The notes under the pieces are model-generated. The model was not told the DNA's origin and searched no databases. It worked only from the letters and a program-made list of their open reading frames with translations. Below are positions 8,012 to 14,142 of a DNA stretch of 14,178 nt, one piece after another. The DNA comes from Candidatus Tayloriibacteriota bacterium (lineage in GTDB: Bacteria; Patescibacteriota; Minisyncoccia; Phycocordibacterales; PALSA-1337). The stretch covers positions 1-14,178 of the forward strand of contig JAPLZH010000062.1 in assembly GCA_026395105.1 (NCBI GenBank). The letters are read 5' to 3'. Numbering within the stretch: the first letter of the stretch is position 1; every line of letters starts with the position of its first letter. The translations under genes and the position numbers were made by a program.

Positions 8012-11000
8012 TTAATAATTAGAGTTAACATCATCACCCTGCTGTGGCTCATATCCTTCTGGCTTATTATATTTAAGCAAATTAACATCGAGCGATAGGC
8101 CTCGTAGAGTGTTTAATAAGACGTTAAATGAAGCTGGAATGTTTGGAGAATCCATAGGTTCGCCTTTGACTATTGAGTCAAATGTAGATGAACGACCCTG
8201 AATATCGTCTGACTTTACTGTTAGCATTTCACGTAGTGTGTGTGCCACACCGTGACCGAGGAGTGCCCACACTTCCATCTCTCCGAATCTCTGACCTCCT
8301 CCCTGAGCTTTACCTCCGAGAGGCTGCTGAGTGATAAGTGAGTAAGGACCGATAGATCTCATATGTATCTTATCTTCCACCATGTGGTGAAGCTTTAGAA
8401 TGTACATATAACCGACGGAAACTGGCTGGCTGTACTGCTCACCTGTTCGTCCATCGCGAAGCCACATCTTTCCGCTTTCATCGAAGCCTGCTTTCTTTAG
8501 TTCTTCCTTAATTTCTACGTCTGTCGCTCCTACGAATGGTGGAACGATAGCCTGATAGCCTAGAGTATTAGCAGCGAGACCTAGGTGAAGCTCTAATATT
8601 TGTCCGAGGTTCATACGAGAAGGCACACCGAGTGGAGTTAGGATAACGTCCACCTGTCTACCATCTGCCATGTATGGCATATCTTCTTCAGGAAGAATTC
8701 TAGAGATAACTCCTTTATTTCCGTGACGTCCTGCTAGTTTATCACCGACTGAAACGTGACGAAGCTGAGCTACTTCTATGTAGATTTTCTTAATGATTCC
8801 TGATTCTAATTTATCTCCCTTTTCTCTAGAGAATACTTTTACTGAAATAACACGTCCCTGCTTTCCGTTTTCAAGTCTCTTTGAAGTATCTTTAACATCA
8901 CGAGCCTTTTCACCGAAGATAGATCGAAGAAGGCGCTCTTCAGGAGTTAGCTGAGTTTCGCCTTTAGGTGTGATTTTACCGACTAGAATATCTCCCGGCT
9001 TTACTTCTGCACCGACTCTGATAATTCCGTCTTCTGCTAAGTTCTTTAACTTTGCCTCACCGACGTTTGGAATATCACATGTAGTGACTTCTGGACCGAG
9101 TTTAGTATCACGAACGTTTACTACGAATTCCTCTATATGAACTGATGAGAATTTAGAATTCTTAACTAGGCGCTCTGAAATAATGATAGCATCCTCATAG
9201 TTCGCTCCTGACCATGACATGAAAGCCACGAGCATATTTTGACCGAGGGCGATCTGTCCATTTACTGAAGTAGAAGTATCTACGAGCACAGTTCCCTTTT
9301 TAACTTTATCTCCGACGTTTACGACTGGGCGCTGATGAAATACTGTGAATCCATTTGTTCTTTCAAAGTTAACTAGCTTATATTCATGGCGCTTTTTATG
9401 ACCATCGAATATGACTTTCTGAGAGTCTACATAGTTAACAGAACCGTCTTCAGGGGCGACTATTATTCTTCCTGTATCTTCGACTGCCTTTCGCTCTATG
9501 CCTGTAGCGACTAGCGGTGCTTCAGGAACGATACATGGTGTAGCCTGTTTCTGCATGTTTGATCCCATGAGTGCGCGGTTCGCATCATCGTGGTTTAGGA
9601 ATGGGATAAGTGATGTAACGACAGAGAAAGCCTGATTAGTAGAGACGTCTATATAGTCCACTTCATCACGAAGGGCGATAGAAGGCTTTCCATTAATACG
9701 TACTTCCACTTCATCGTCAGTGATTTTTCCATCCTTATCATAAGGAGTAGCAGCGTGAGCGATTCGGAAAGTTTCTTCTTCGAGGGCATTTAGATATGAA
9801 ACTTCGTCAGTGACTTTGCCTCCCTTAACCTTTGCATAAGGAGTTTCTATCATGCCGAATTCATTTATTCGAGCATAAGTAGCTAGACGTAGTACGAGAC
9901 CGATGTTCGGACCTTCTGGTGTGTGTATAGGGCAAAGACGGCCGTAGTGAGAAGGATGCACATCTCGAACTTCTATTCCAGCACGTTCCCTGGTTAACCC
10001 GCCAGGTCCTAGAGCTGAAAGAGTGCGAAGATGTTCTAGTTCTGCTACTGCATTTTCCTGTAGCATGAACTGTGAAAGCTGGTTAGTGGTGAAGAATTCC
10101 TTAATACGAGCCTGGAATGGTCGAGGAGAGATAAACTGTGCAGGAAGATTAACGTCTGGCTCTATAGTCGACATTCTGTCCTGAATATTTCTCTTCATCT
10201 GTGTCATACCGACACGCATTCTAGCCTGTAATAATTCTCCGACATATCTTACTCGGCGGCTTCCTAAGTGGTCTATATCGTCTGGAAGAGCATCTGGAGT
10301 ATTATTTAATTCGACAATCTGTTTGATGATGGTCGCGATGTCATCTAGGTCGATGGTTTTTCTAGTCATCGCCTCATCTGACATATCCTTTTCAAAACGC
10401 TTATTAAAGCGCATGCGTCCTACCTTTGAGATATCGTATCTTTCGCCACTGAATATGCTCTTTATGAATTCGCGAGCATTATCTGCTGTAGCTAGGTCAC
10501 CGTCTCTTAGGCGCTTATGGATTTCTATATATGCCTCTTCTACTGTCTTTGCATGATCTTTAGATAGAGTAGCTTCAATGTTTTTTAAAGCGAGTTCATT
10601 GCCCTTAAATAGAGCCATGATGTCTTCATTCGTCTTCGCTCCGAGAACTCTAAGGAGAGATGAGATAAAGAATTTTCGCTTTCTGTCTATACGAACGTAG
10701 ATAGAACCGTCTGCATCACTCTCTATCTCAATCCAAACTCCGCGTGATGGTATTACCTTTGCACCGAAAAATGTTTTGCCTTTTATTTCATCTGATGTGA
10801 AGAATATTCCGAATGAGCGAGCGAGCTGAGGGACGATAACGCGCTCAATACCGTTTATGATGAAAGTTCCATGATCTGTCATCATAGGCAAATCGGCCAA
10901 AAAGATTTCCTGTTCTTTTTCGCCTCCCATTATCTTATTCTTTAACTTTACATTTATCTTTATCTGACCTTCATAAGTGAGCTTATTACTTTTCGCATAA

Positions 11001-11215
11001 TGCTCATCATACTTCGGTAGAGATAGTTCGAATTTACTAAATGATAATTCGAATTTCTTATCAGAGTAGTCCTTTATAGGAGAAAACTCTTTAAAAACTT
11101 CCCCGAGCCCGTGTCCTACGAGCCACTTCCACGACTCCATCTGCGCTTCCGCTAGATTTGGCATTTCAGCTAGAGGTTCTTTATACCTGCCGAAATACTT
11201 TTTTGGTCTGGTCAT
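8012..11215 (-). CDS. rpoB: RNA polymerase subunit beta
   Basis: This is the beta subunit of core RNA polymerase, 1067 residues from the chosen ATG. I chose MTRPKKYFGRYKEPL. An in-frame GTG 18 codons upstream (11269) would add MFAVFCLGFSKTNYFLIK, a stretch with no family resemblance. Conserved parts in order: the N-terminal lobe; RRVRYVGELLQARMRVGM; the rifampicin-pocket region (about 378-425) through LSALGPGGLTRERAG, EVRDVHPSHYGRLCPIHT and PEGPNIGL; MSWSGANYEDAIIISERL; the GDKLAGRHGNKGVISRI motif; and the C-terminal clamp PLGGKAQGGGQRFGEMEVWALL. At the rifampicin pocket L385 replaces E. coli D516 and T398 replaces R529, while H395 (H526) and S400 (S531) are kept. It is the first gene of rpoBC, and no ribosomal protein gene lies upstream. 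Confidence 0.98.
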   Translation of the reverse strand: MTRPKKYFGRYKEPLAEMPNLAEAQMESWKWLVGHGLGEVFKEFSPIKDYSDKKFELSFSKFELSLPKYDEHYAKSNKLTYEGQIKINVKLKNKIMGGEKEQEIFLADLPMMTDHGTFIINGIERVIVPQLARSFGIFFTSDEIKGKTFFGAKVIPSRGVWIEIESDADGSIYVRIDRKRKFFISSLLRVLGAKTNEDIMALFKGNELALKNIEATLSKDHAKTVEEAYIEIHKRLRDGDLATADNAREFIKSIFSGERYDISKVGRMRFNKRFEKDMSDEAMTRKTIDLDDIATIIKQIVELNNTPDALPDDIDHLGSRRVRYVGELLQARMRVGMTQMKRNIQDRMSTIEPDVNLPAQFISPRPFQARIKEFFTTNQLSQFMLQENAVAELEHLRTLSALGPGGLTRERAGIEVRDVHPSHYGRLCPIHTPEGPNIGLVLRLATYARINEFGMIETPYAKVKGGKVTDEVSYLNALEEETFRIAHAATPYDKDGKITDDEVEVRINGKPSIALRDEVDYIDVSTNQAFSVVTSLIPFLNHDDANRALMGSNMQKQATPCIVPEAPLVATGIERKAVEDTGRIIVAPEDGSVNYVDSQKVIFDGHKKRHEYKLVNFERTNGFTVFHQRPVVNVGDKVKKGTVLVDTSTSVNGQIALGQNMLVAFMSWSGANYEDAIIISERLVKNSKFSSVHIEEFVVNVRDTKLGPEVTTCDIPNVGEAKLKNLAEDGIIRVGAEVKPGDILVGKITPKGETQLTPEERLLRSIFGEKARDVKDTSKRLENGKQGRVISVKVFSREKGDKLESGIIKKIYIEVAQLRHVSVGDKLAGRHGNKGVISRILPEEDMPYMADGRQVDVILTPLGVPSRMNLGQILELHLGLAANTLGYQAIVPPFVGATDVEIKEELKKAGFDESGKMWLRDGRTGEQYSQPVSVGYMYILKLHHMVEDKIHMRSIGPYSLITQQPLGGKAQGGGQRFGEMEVWALLGHGVAHTLREMLTVKSDDIQGRSSTFDSIVKGEPMDSPNIPASFNVLLNTLRGLSLDVNLLKYNKPEGYEPQQGDDVNSNY

Positions 11216-11430
11216 TTTTATTAAAAAATAGTTAGTTTTTGAAAATCCGAGGCAAAAAACTGCAAACACAAAAGAACCTTTGAAAAGGCGCGTTTGGGTC
11301 TGGTGGTTAATTTTTATGCAAGATGTTCAAAAGGACTAACATTTATTTTGTAATCCTTCTTGCGTCTAGAGTAACTCAATCCTGCTTGAAGTTAGAGGTA
11401 GCCTAGCATATGGCAAAAGAAAGTCAAGGA
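11216..11430 (-). other. rpoB leader / intergenic region
   Basis: I see no gene in these 215 bases. On the minus strand a small hairpin CCTTT-TC-AAAGG (11278-11289) is followed by a T-rich stretch, and an imperfect hairpin lies at 11373-11393. Either could attenuate rpoBC, but neither is strong. I could not identify a convincing -35/-10 pair. Confidence 0.3.
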
Positions 11431-11543
11431 TAGGGAGCCAGAAAAGCGATTTCTTTCATCACGCATAATCGCCTGCTGGCGATTTGCTCTGCTCGGGCCG
11501 TCGCCCTGCGCAAGGATTCCAGAAAGCGCTTTTCTGGCTCCTA
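11431..11543. repeat. large hairpin element copy 3 (conserved core, unique arms)
   Basis: The outer arms are 15 bp perfect (11434-11448 against 11527-11541). They extend inward by 5 bp (11450-11454/11521-11525) after a mismatch, and outward to include TAG with one bulge. Inside is a 7-bp stem AATCGCC/GGCGATT (11467-11473, 11478-11484) with loop TGCT, then the GC hairpin CTCGGGCCGTCGCCCTGC (11492-11509). The 54-nt core 11461-11514 matches the complement of 901-954 except in the inner stem. The core lies in the opposite orientation to copies 1 and 2. The right arm runs into the trmD stop codon. Confidence 0.85.
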
Positions 11544-12299
11544 GCAGTGCTTACATTCGCCACAGCAGGCGTCTACGTCTGGAGATTCTGGGGTTTTTGC
11601 ACGTTTGGCGCGCCATTCATCTATTAATTTATGGTTTCCGGAAAGAAGGACCTTCGGGACATGATACTTTTTCTTTTTATATTCGAAGACTTCGGGGCGG
11701 GTATAGACTTCTGAACTGGCTATTCGGCTATCTTCGAGTGATGTGAAATTTCCGAGGACGCCTTTTATCTGGCGGGAAATGCAGTCTATGAGAATCATTG
11801 CTGGGACTTCTCCGCCAGTGAGGACGAATGGGCCGACAGATATATCCTCCATTTTAAAAACTTTTTTAATTCTGGCGTCGATGCCTTCATATCTTCCACA
11901 GACGAAAACTATATCTGTGTAACTTTTTGCAAATTTTTCGGCTTTTTCATTTGTGAACTGGGTCGCTCCAGGGGCAAAGAAAATTATTTTGACTTTCTTG
12001 GCTTCGTTTTTTCTTTTTTCGTTTTTCTTTCCTTCGCTTAGTTTTTTGCCGACAGCTTTTTCTATAGCGCGGATTACGGGCAACGCTTCTATAACCATTC
12101 CCGGACCGCCTCCATAAGGCTTATCATCCACTCTGCGCTCGGCATAAGTCTTTGCGATTTTCTTTGCACTTACGGCATAGTCGCGGGGATTATAGAATTT
12201 CACTTTTATTAAGCCGTCTTCCTGGGCACGCTTTAAAATGGACTCATTTAGATATGAGCTAATGGACTCTGGAAAAAGCGTGATTATATGGAATGTCAT
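11541..12299 (-). CDS. trmD: tRNA (guanine-N1)-methyltransferase TrmD, with a cysteine-rich tail
   Basis: TrmD makes m1G37 next to the anticodon from S-adenosylmethionine, which prevents frameshifting; it is a knotted homodimeric SPOUT enzyme. It has 252 residues. Visible motifs are YGGGPGMV (62-69), VCGRYEGIDARI (133-144) and SVGPFVLTGGEVPAMILIDC (154-173), which form the trefoil knot and SAM site, then the C-terminal helical domain. Two oddities are visible. A lysine-rich insert lies at about 84-103 (GKKLSEGKKNEKRKNEAKKV). The last residues are DACCGECKHC, a cluster of four cysteines (C245, C246, C249, C252) not usual for TrmD. The RT gene ends 25 bp upstream on the same strand with no terminator between, so readthrough is likely. 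The usual neighbours rpsP, rimM and rplS are absent. The stop codon touches hairpin element copy 3. Confidence 0.96.
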   Translation of the reverse strand: MTFHIITLFPESISSYLNESILKRAQEDGLIKVKFYNPRDYAVSAKKIAKTYAERRVDDKPYGGGPGMVIEALPVIRAIEKAVGKKLSEGKKNEKRKNEAKKVKIIFFAPGATQFTNEKAEKFAKSYTDIVFVCGRYEGIDARIKKVFKMEDISVGPFVLTGGEVPAMILIDCISRQIKGVLGNFTSLEDSRIASSEVYTRPEVFEYKKKKYHVPKVLLSGNHKLIDEWRAKRAKTPESPDVDACCGECKHC

Positions 12300-12324
12300 T
12301 GCTTAATAGTTTTAACACGAAACT

Positions 12325-13239
12325 TTATAAAAGTAAAATCTTCTTTTTAAGGCCCTTGCCCATACAATGTTTAAGTAATCCATGATACGAAGCCATGACT
12401 TGCTCAAAAAATTCTTTTGAGATTAAATTCTTATCTAAACTATACTTTAGTATTCTTATCTTCTTCAAAATCCGCCTTTTGGTCTTCGTTCTAAGTACAG
12501 AGTGATGTGGAAAAATAACATATCCCAGAAAATCTATACCTTGAGAGAATTTGCGAATATACACCTTATTTGGATGCATTGATAAAGATAAGCGTTTTTC
12601 TAAAAACTCCGTAATAATCGGCAAGAGTTTAGAAAGGTTATCTTTATCCGGATCTAGAAAAACAAAGTCATCGGCATACCGAATGTAGTGTTTAATTCGT
12701 AATTCTCTTTTTATATATTGATCAAATACATCGAGATACACATTAGAAAACAGTTGACTAGTAAGATTACCCAGCGGTATTCCCTTTTTCGATTTTGTCT
12801 CAAAGCTTTTAATAATATTCTGAAGAAGACTAATCACTTTATCATCATAAATAGTTTTTATAAGAATTTGTATGAGAATATCATGGTCAACAGAATCAAA
12901 GAACTTTTTAATGTTGCATTTTAGCACCCATACTGTTCTAGTATTATTCTGTGATAATTTCCATGCGAAGCTATGAAATCTTTTATGCGCTTTATGTATT
13001 CCTTTTGAGTGTCGAGATGAATATGAATCAAAGATGAATTTCTTATCATAAATCGGTTCAATTATCCGAAAGATAGCGTGATGTAGGAAACGGTCAATAA
13101 CCGATGCCTTGTGTATATGTCTACGTTTCGGATCGCAAATATAGAATTCCACATATTTTGAATGTTTGTACGTTTCAGTCTGAAGATCCTTTGATAATTC
13201 GAAGAGGTAGTCTTCGATATTCACTGAAAATTCAGCCAC
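12325..13239 (-). CDS. diversity-generating-retroelement reverse transcriptase (body of the gene)
   Basis: DGR reverse transcriptases copy the TR RNA with errors at adenines and feed the cDNA into the VR. These 304 residues (from an in-frame GTG) carry the DGR RT plan: HIHKASVIDRFLHHAIFRIIEP (41-62), motif A WVLKCNIKKFFDSVDH (104-119), GIPLGNLTSQLFSNVYL (153-169) with the SQ signature of DGR RTs, YIRYADDF (185-192), and the GIDFLGYVIFP thumb-side motif (234-244). The first conserved motif A aspartate is Asn (N109, codon AAC), which would be expected to damage catalysis. The GTG is probably not the true start: the frame stays open upstream and encodes the usual family N-terminus (next entry). 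TR, Avd and a VR end close by confirm the DGR assignment. Confidence 0.9.
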   Translation of the reverse strand: MAEFSVNIEDYLFELSKDLQTETYKHSKYVEFYICDPKRRHIHKASVIDRFLHHAIFRIIEPIYDKKFIFDSYSSRHSKGIHKAHKRFHSFAWKLSQNNTRTVWVLKCNIKKFFDSVDHDILIQILIKTIYDDKVISLLQNIIKSFETKSKKGIPLGNLTSQLFSNVYLDVFDQYIKRELRIKHYIRYADDFVFLDPDKDNLSKLLPIITEFLEKRLSLSMHPNKVYIRKFSQGIDFLGYVIFPHHSVLRTKTKRRILKKIRILKYSLDKNLISKEFFEQVMASYHGLLKHCMGKGLKKKILLL

Positions 13240-13372
13240 ATCTTGCTTTTGTATCTTTCCTTGTTTAAACTCATTCCAAGCTCTAAATAAGTTTATAAGC
13301 GAAGAAATTTCATCATATAAAAAATGACTATTAAGACCCCCCCCCGACGGAAAATCTGCTTCTATTTTTCAT
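13240..13372 (-). pseudogene. 5' end of the RT gene, interrupted at the nine-base G/C run
   Basis: Upstream of the GTG the RT frame stays open to a TGA at 13371-13369. It reads LYDEISSLINLFRAWNEF and GKIQKQD, which resembles the N-terminal helix of DGR RTs. It contains no ATG, GTG or TTG. An ATG at 13372-13370 is in another frame and joins this one only if the run at 13337-13345 is eight bases rather than nine. That would give a 348-residue RT beginning MKNRSRFSVGGGLNS. A -10-like TATAAT lies at 13389-13384, 11 nt before this ATG. I infer this is the real start; as written it is frameshifted. Confidence 0.65.
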
Positions 13373-13396
13373 AAGACGTATAAATTATACGAATAT
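13324..13396 (+). pseudogene. 5' end of avd, interrupted at the nine-base C run
   Basis: The avd frame is open upstream of TTG 13397 and reads GKSASIFHKTYKLYEY, which matches the usual first helix of Avd-like proteins (…FxKTYxLYxYL…). An ATG at 13324 enters this frame only if the C run is eight long, giving MTIKTPPDGKSASIF and a 140-residue protein. With nine C the ATG frame stops at a TAA 17 codons after the start. This 5' end overlaps the proposed RT 5' end by 49 bp on opposite strands. Confidence 0.65.
13337..13345. repeat. C9 homopolymer at the shared 5' ends of RT and avd
   Basis: Nine consecutive C follow AAGA and precede GACGG. Both divergent genes read through the run, and an 8-base version would restore both reading frames at once. 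It could be a phase-variable tract, a mutation or an assembly error. Confidence 0.9.
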
Positions 13397-13747
13397 TTGC
13401 ATAAATGTATAGCGATTTTCCCGAAAAAAGATAGATTCACACTAGGTGTTAAAATCGAAGAACAAGCACTAGAATTTTTCGAACTCATTATGCTTGCCAG
13501 AGAGAAAACAGGTATGAGTAAACTTCTTATTCTCAAAAAAGCTGATTTTAAGATAACAATGATGAAGCTGTTTTGCCGGCTATCATTCGACCTTAAGGCT
13601 ATGCAGGAGAGATGGTATATAGAAACTGAAGATAAGCTGCTTGAAATAGGGAAAATGCTTGGCGGGTGGATAAAGTATGCCGAGGCAAACACAAAAGGCC
13701 CCCATAAGGAGCCTCCCATGAACACTTCGGAAGAAACGAACGCCTAA
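13397..13747 (+). CDS. avd: Avd-like DGR accessory protein (four-helix bundle)
   Basis: Avd is a small basic pentameric helical-bundle protein that binds the DGR RT and template RNA and is needed for mutagenic homing. The reading frame here gives 116 residues from TTG. It contains the family signature: FPKKDRFTLGVKIEEQALEF (helix 1-2), LLILKKADFKITMMKLFCRL, and LLEIGKMLGGWIKY near the end. The GKMLGGWIK motif is typical of bAvd/four-helix-bundle proteins. The TTG start cuts into the first helix; the likely real start is ATG 13324 across the C run. The gene is on the strand opposite RT and TR. Its last seven codons (ending ETNA, TAA at 13745-13747) overlap the TR 3' end in antisense. In the best-known DGRs avd lies on the same strand as RT, so this inversion is unusual. 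Confidence 0.85.
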   Translation: MHKCIAIFPKKDRFTLGVKIEEQALEFFELIMLAREKTGMSKLLILKKADFKITMMKLFCRLSFDLKAMQERWYIETEDKLLEIGKMLGGWIKYAEANTKGPHKEPPMNTSEETNA

Positions 13748-13862
13748 GTTCGAGTTCGAATTGTCGGGGTTGTCGTTGTTGACGTTCGTACCGTCGGAAT
13801 CACAGTTGCCGACATTCACGAGGTTGCCGTTCGAAGAGCGTTCGATGTATATACAGCCCCAT
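13728..13862 (-). repeat. DGR template repeat (TR)
   Basis: Read on the minus strand this stretch would encode WGCIYIERSSNGNLVN and onward to DNPDNSNSNLGVRFFRS. It is loaded with AAC/AAT codons (11 Asn in about 32 codons), the hallmark of a DGR TR, because adenine-directed mutation of AAY yields many residues and no stops. Its 3' end (13728-13748) is identical over 21 bp to the right edge of the window (14158-14178), the end of the target gene's VR. The left boundary is exact to that match; the right boundary is estimated from the end of recognisable target-like codons. It is probably a template RNA, not a protein gene. Confidence 0.85.
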
Positions 13863-14040
13863 CTGATCAATCACGCTTCGTTTCCCATTCAGGAAAGGTC
13901 GCATGTGTAGTAATCTGCGTGCACTCCGTAAATCAAATTCACCTGCACAGAGAACTGTATAAGCAGTGTTTGTGGCGAGTGTAATCTCATCGACTACACT
14001 TCATTAGCCATACGTAAGTATACAGAAATTTTAGGCAAAA
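13863..14040. other. region upstream of TR; no gene seen
   Basis: I see no gene here. A 7-bp inverted repeat GTGTAGT/ACTACAC (13905-13911, 13993-13999) flanks the middle, and GTAATCT occurs near both ends of the interval. On the minus strand TATACT (14022-14017) could be a -10 for the TR RNA, but no good -35 sits at the right spacing. Confidence 0.3.
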
Positions 14041-14078
14041 TAAAAAGTGCACACCCTAGCCGAAGCTTTGGTGTGCAC
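14041..14078 (-). terminator. intrinsic terminator of the DGR target gene
   Basis: A 9-bp stem, GTGCACACC (14047-14055) with GGTGTGCAC (14070-14078), has a 2x2 mismatch and then AGC/GCT closing a loop that reads TTCG on the minus strand (a C-UUCG-G tetraloop). On the minus strand it is followed by TTTTTA. It lies 55 bp after the target stop codon. Confidence 0.85.
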
Positions 14079-14082
14079 CTGT

Positions 14083-14142
14083 CTTTGTCCCTATTCGGGC
14101 CAAAGGCGGACAAGGTTTCAAGAGCCCAAGGCTCAAGGAACC
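14083..14142. repeat. two hairpins just past the VR
   Basis: The first pairs CTTTG (14083-14087) with CAAAG (14101-14105) and CCC with GGG inside. The second pairs GAGCC (14122-14126) with GGCTC (14130-14134) around a 3-nt loop, with a further GGTT/AACC (14114-14117, 14139-14142) outside. In the Bordetella phage DGR a hairpin or cruciform just downstream of the VR promotes homing. The second hairpin, about 24 bp past the TR/VR match and overlapping the stop codon, is a candidate for that role (inference). Confidence 0.5.

Noticed and set aside
11216..11269. A longer RpoB starting at GTG 11269
   Set aside because: The 18 extra residues are hydrophobic and unlike any RpoB N-terminus, whereas MTRPKKYFGRYKEPL fits the family.
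872..11543. The three hairpin elements as a CRISPR or ordinary insertion sequence
   Set aside because: They are single, widely spaced, strongly palindromic copies with no spacers, no transposase, no shared terminal repeats and arms unique to each site.
13583..13870. A 95-codon minus-strand reading frame across the TR
   Set aside because: Its first half is the TR (Asn-codon-rich, ending like the target gene); the rest is antisense to avd. It is better read as template RNA than as a protein gene.
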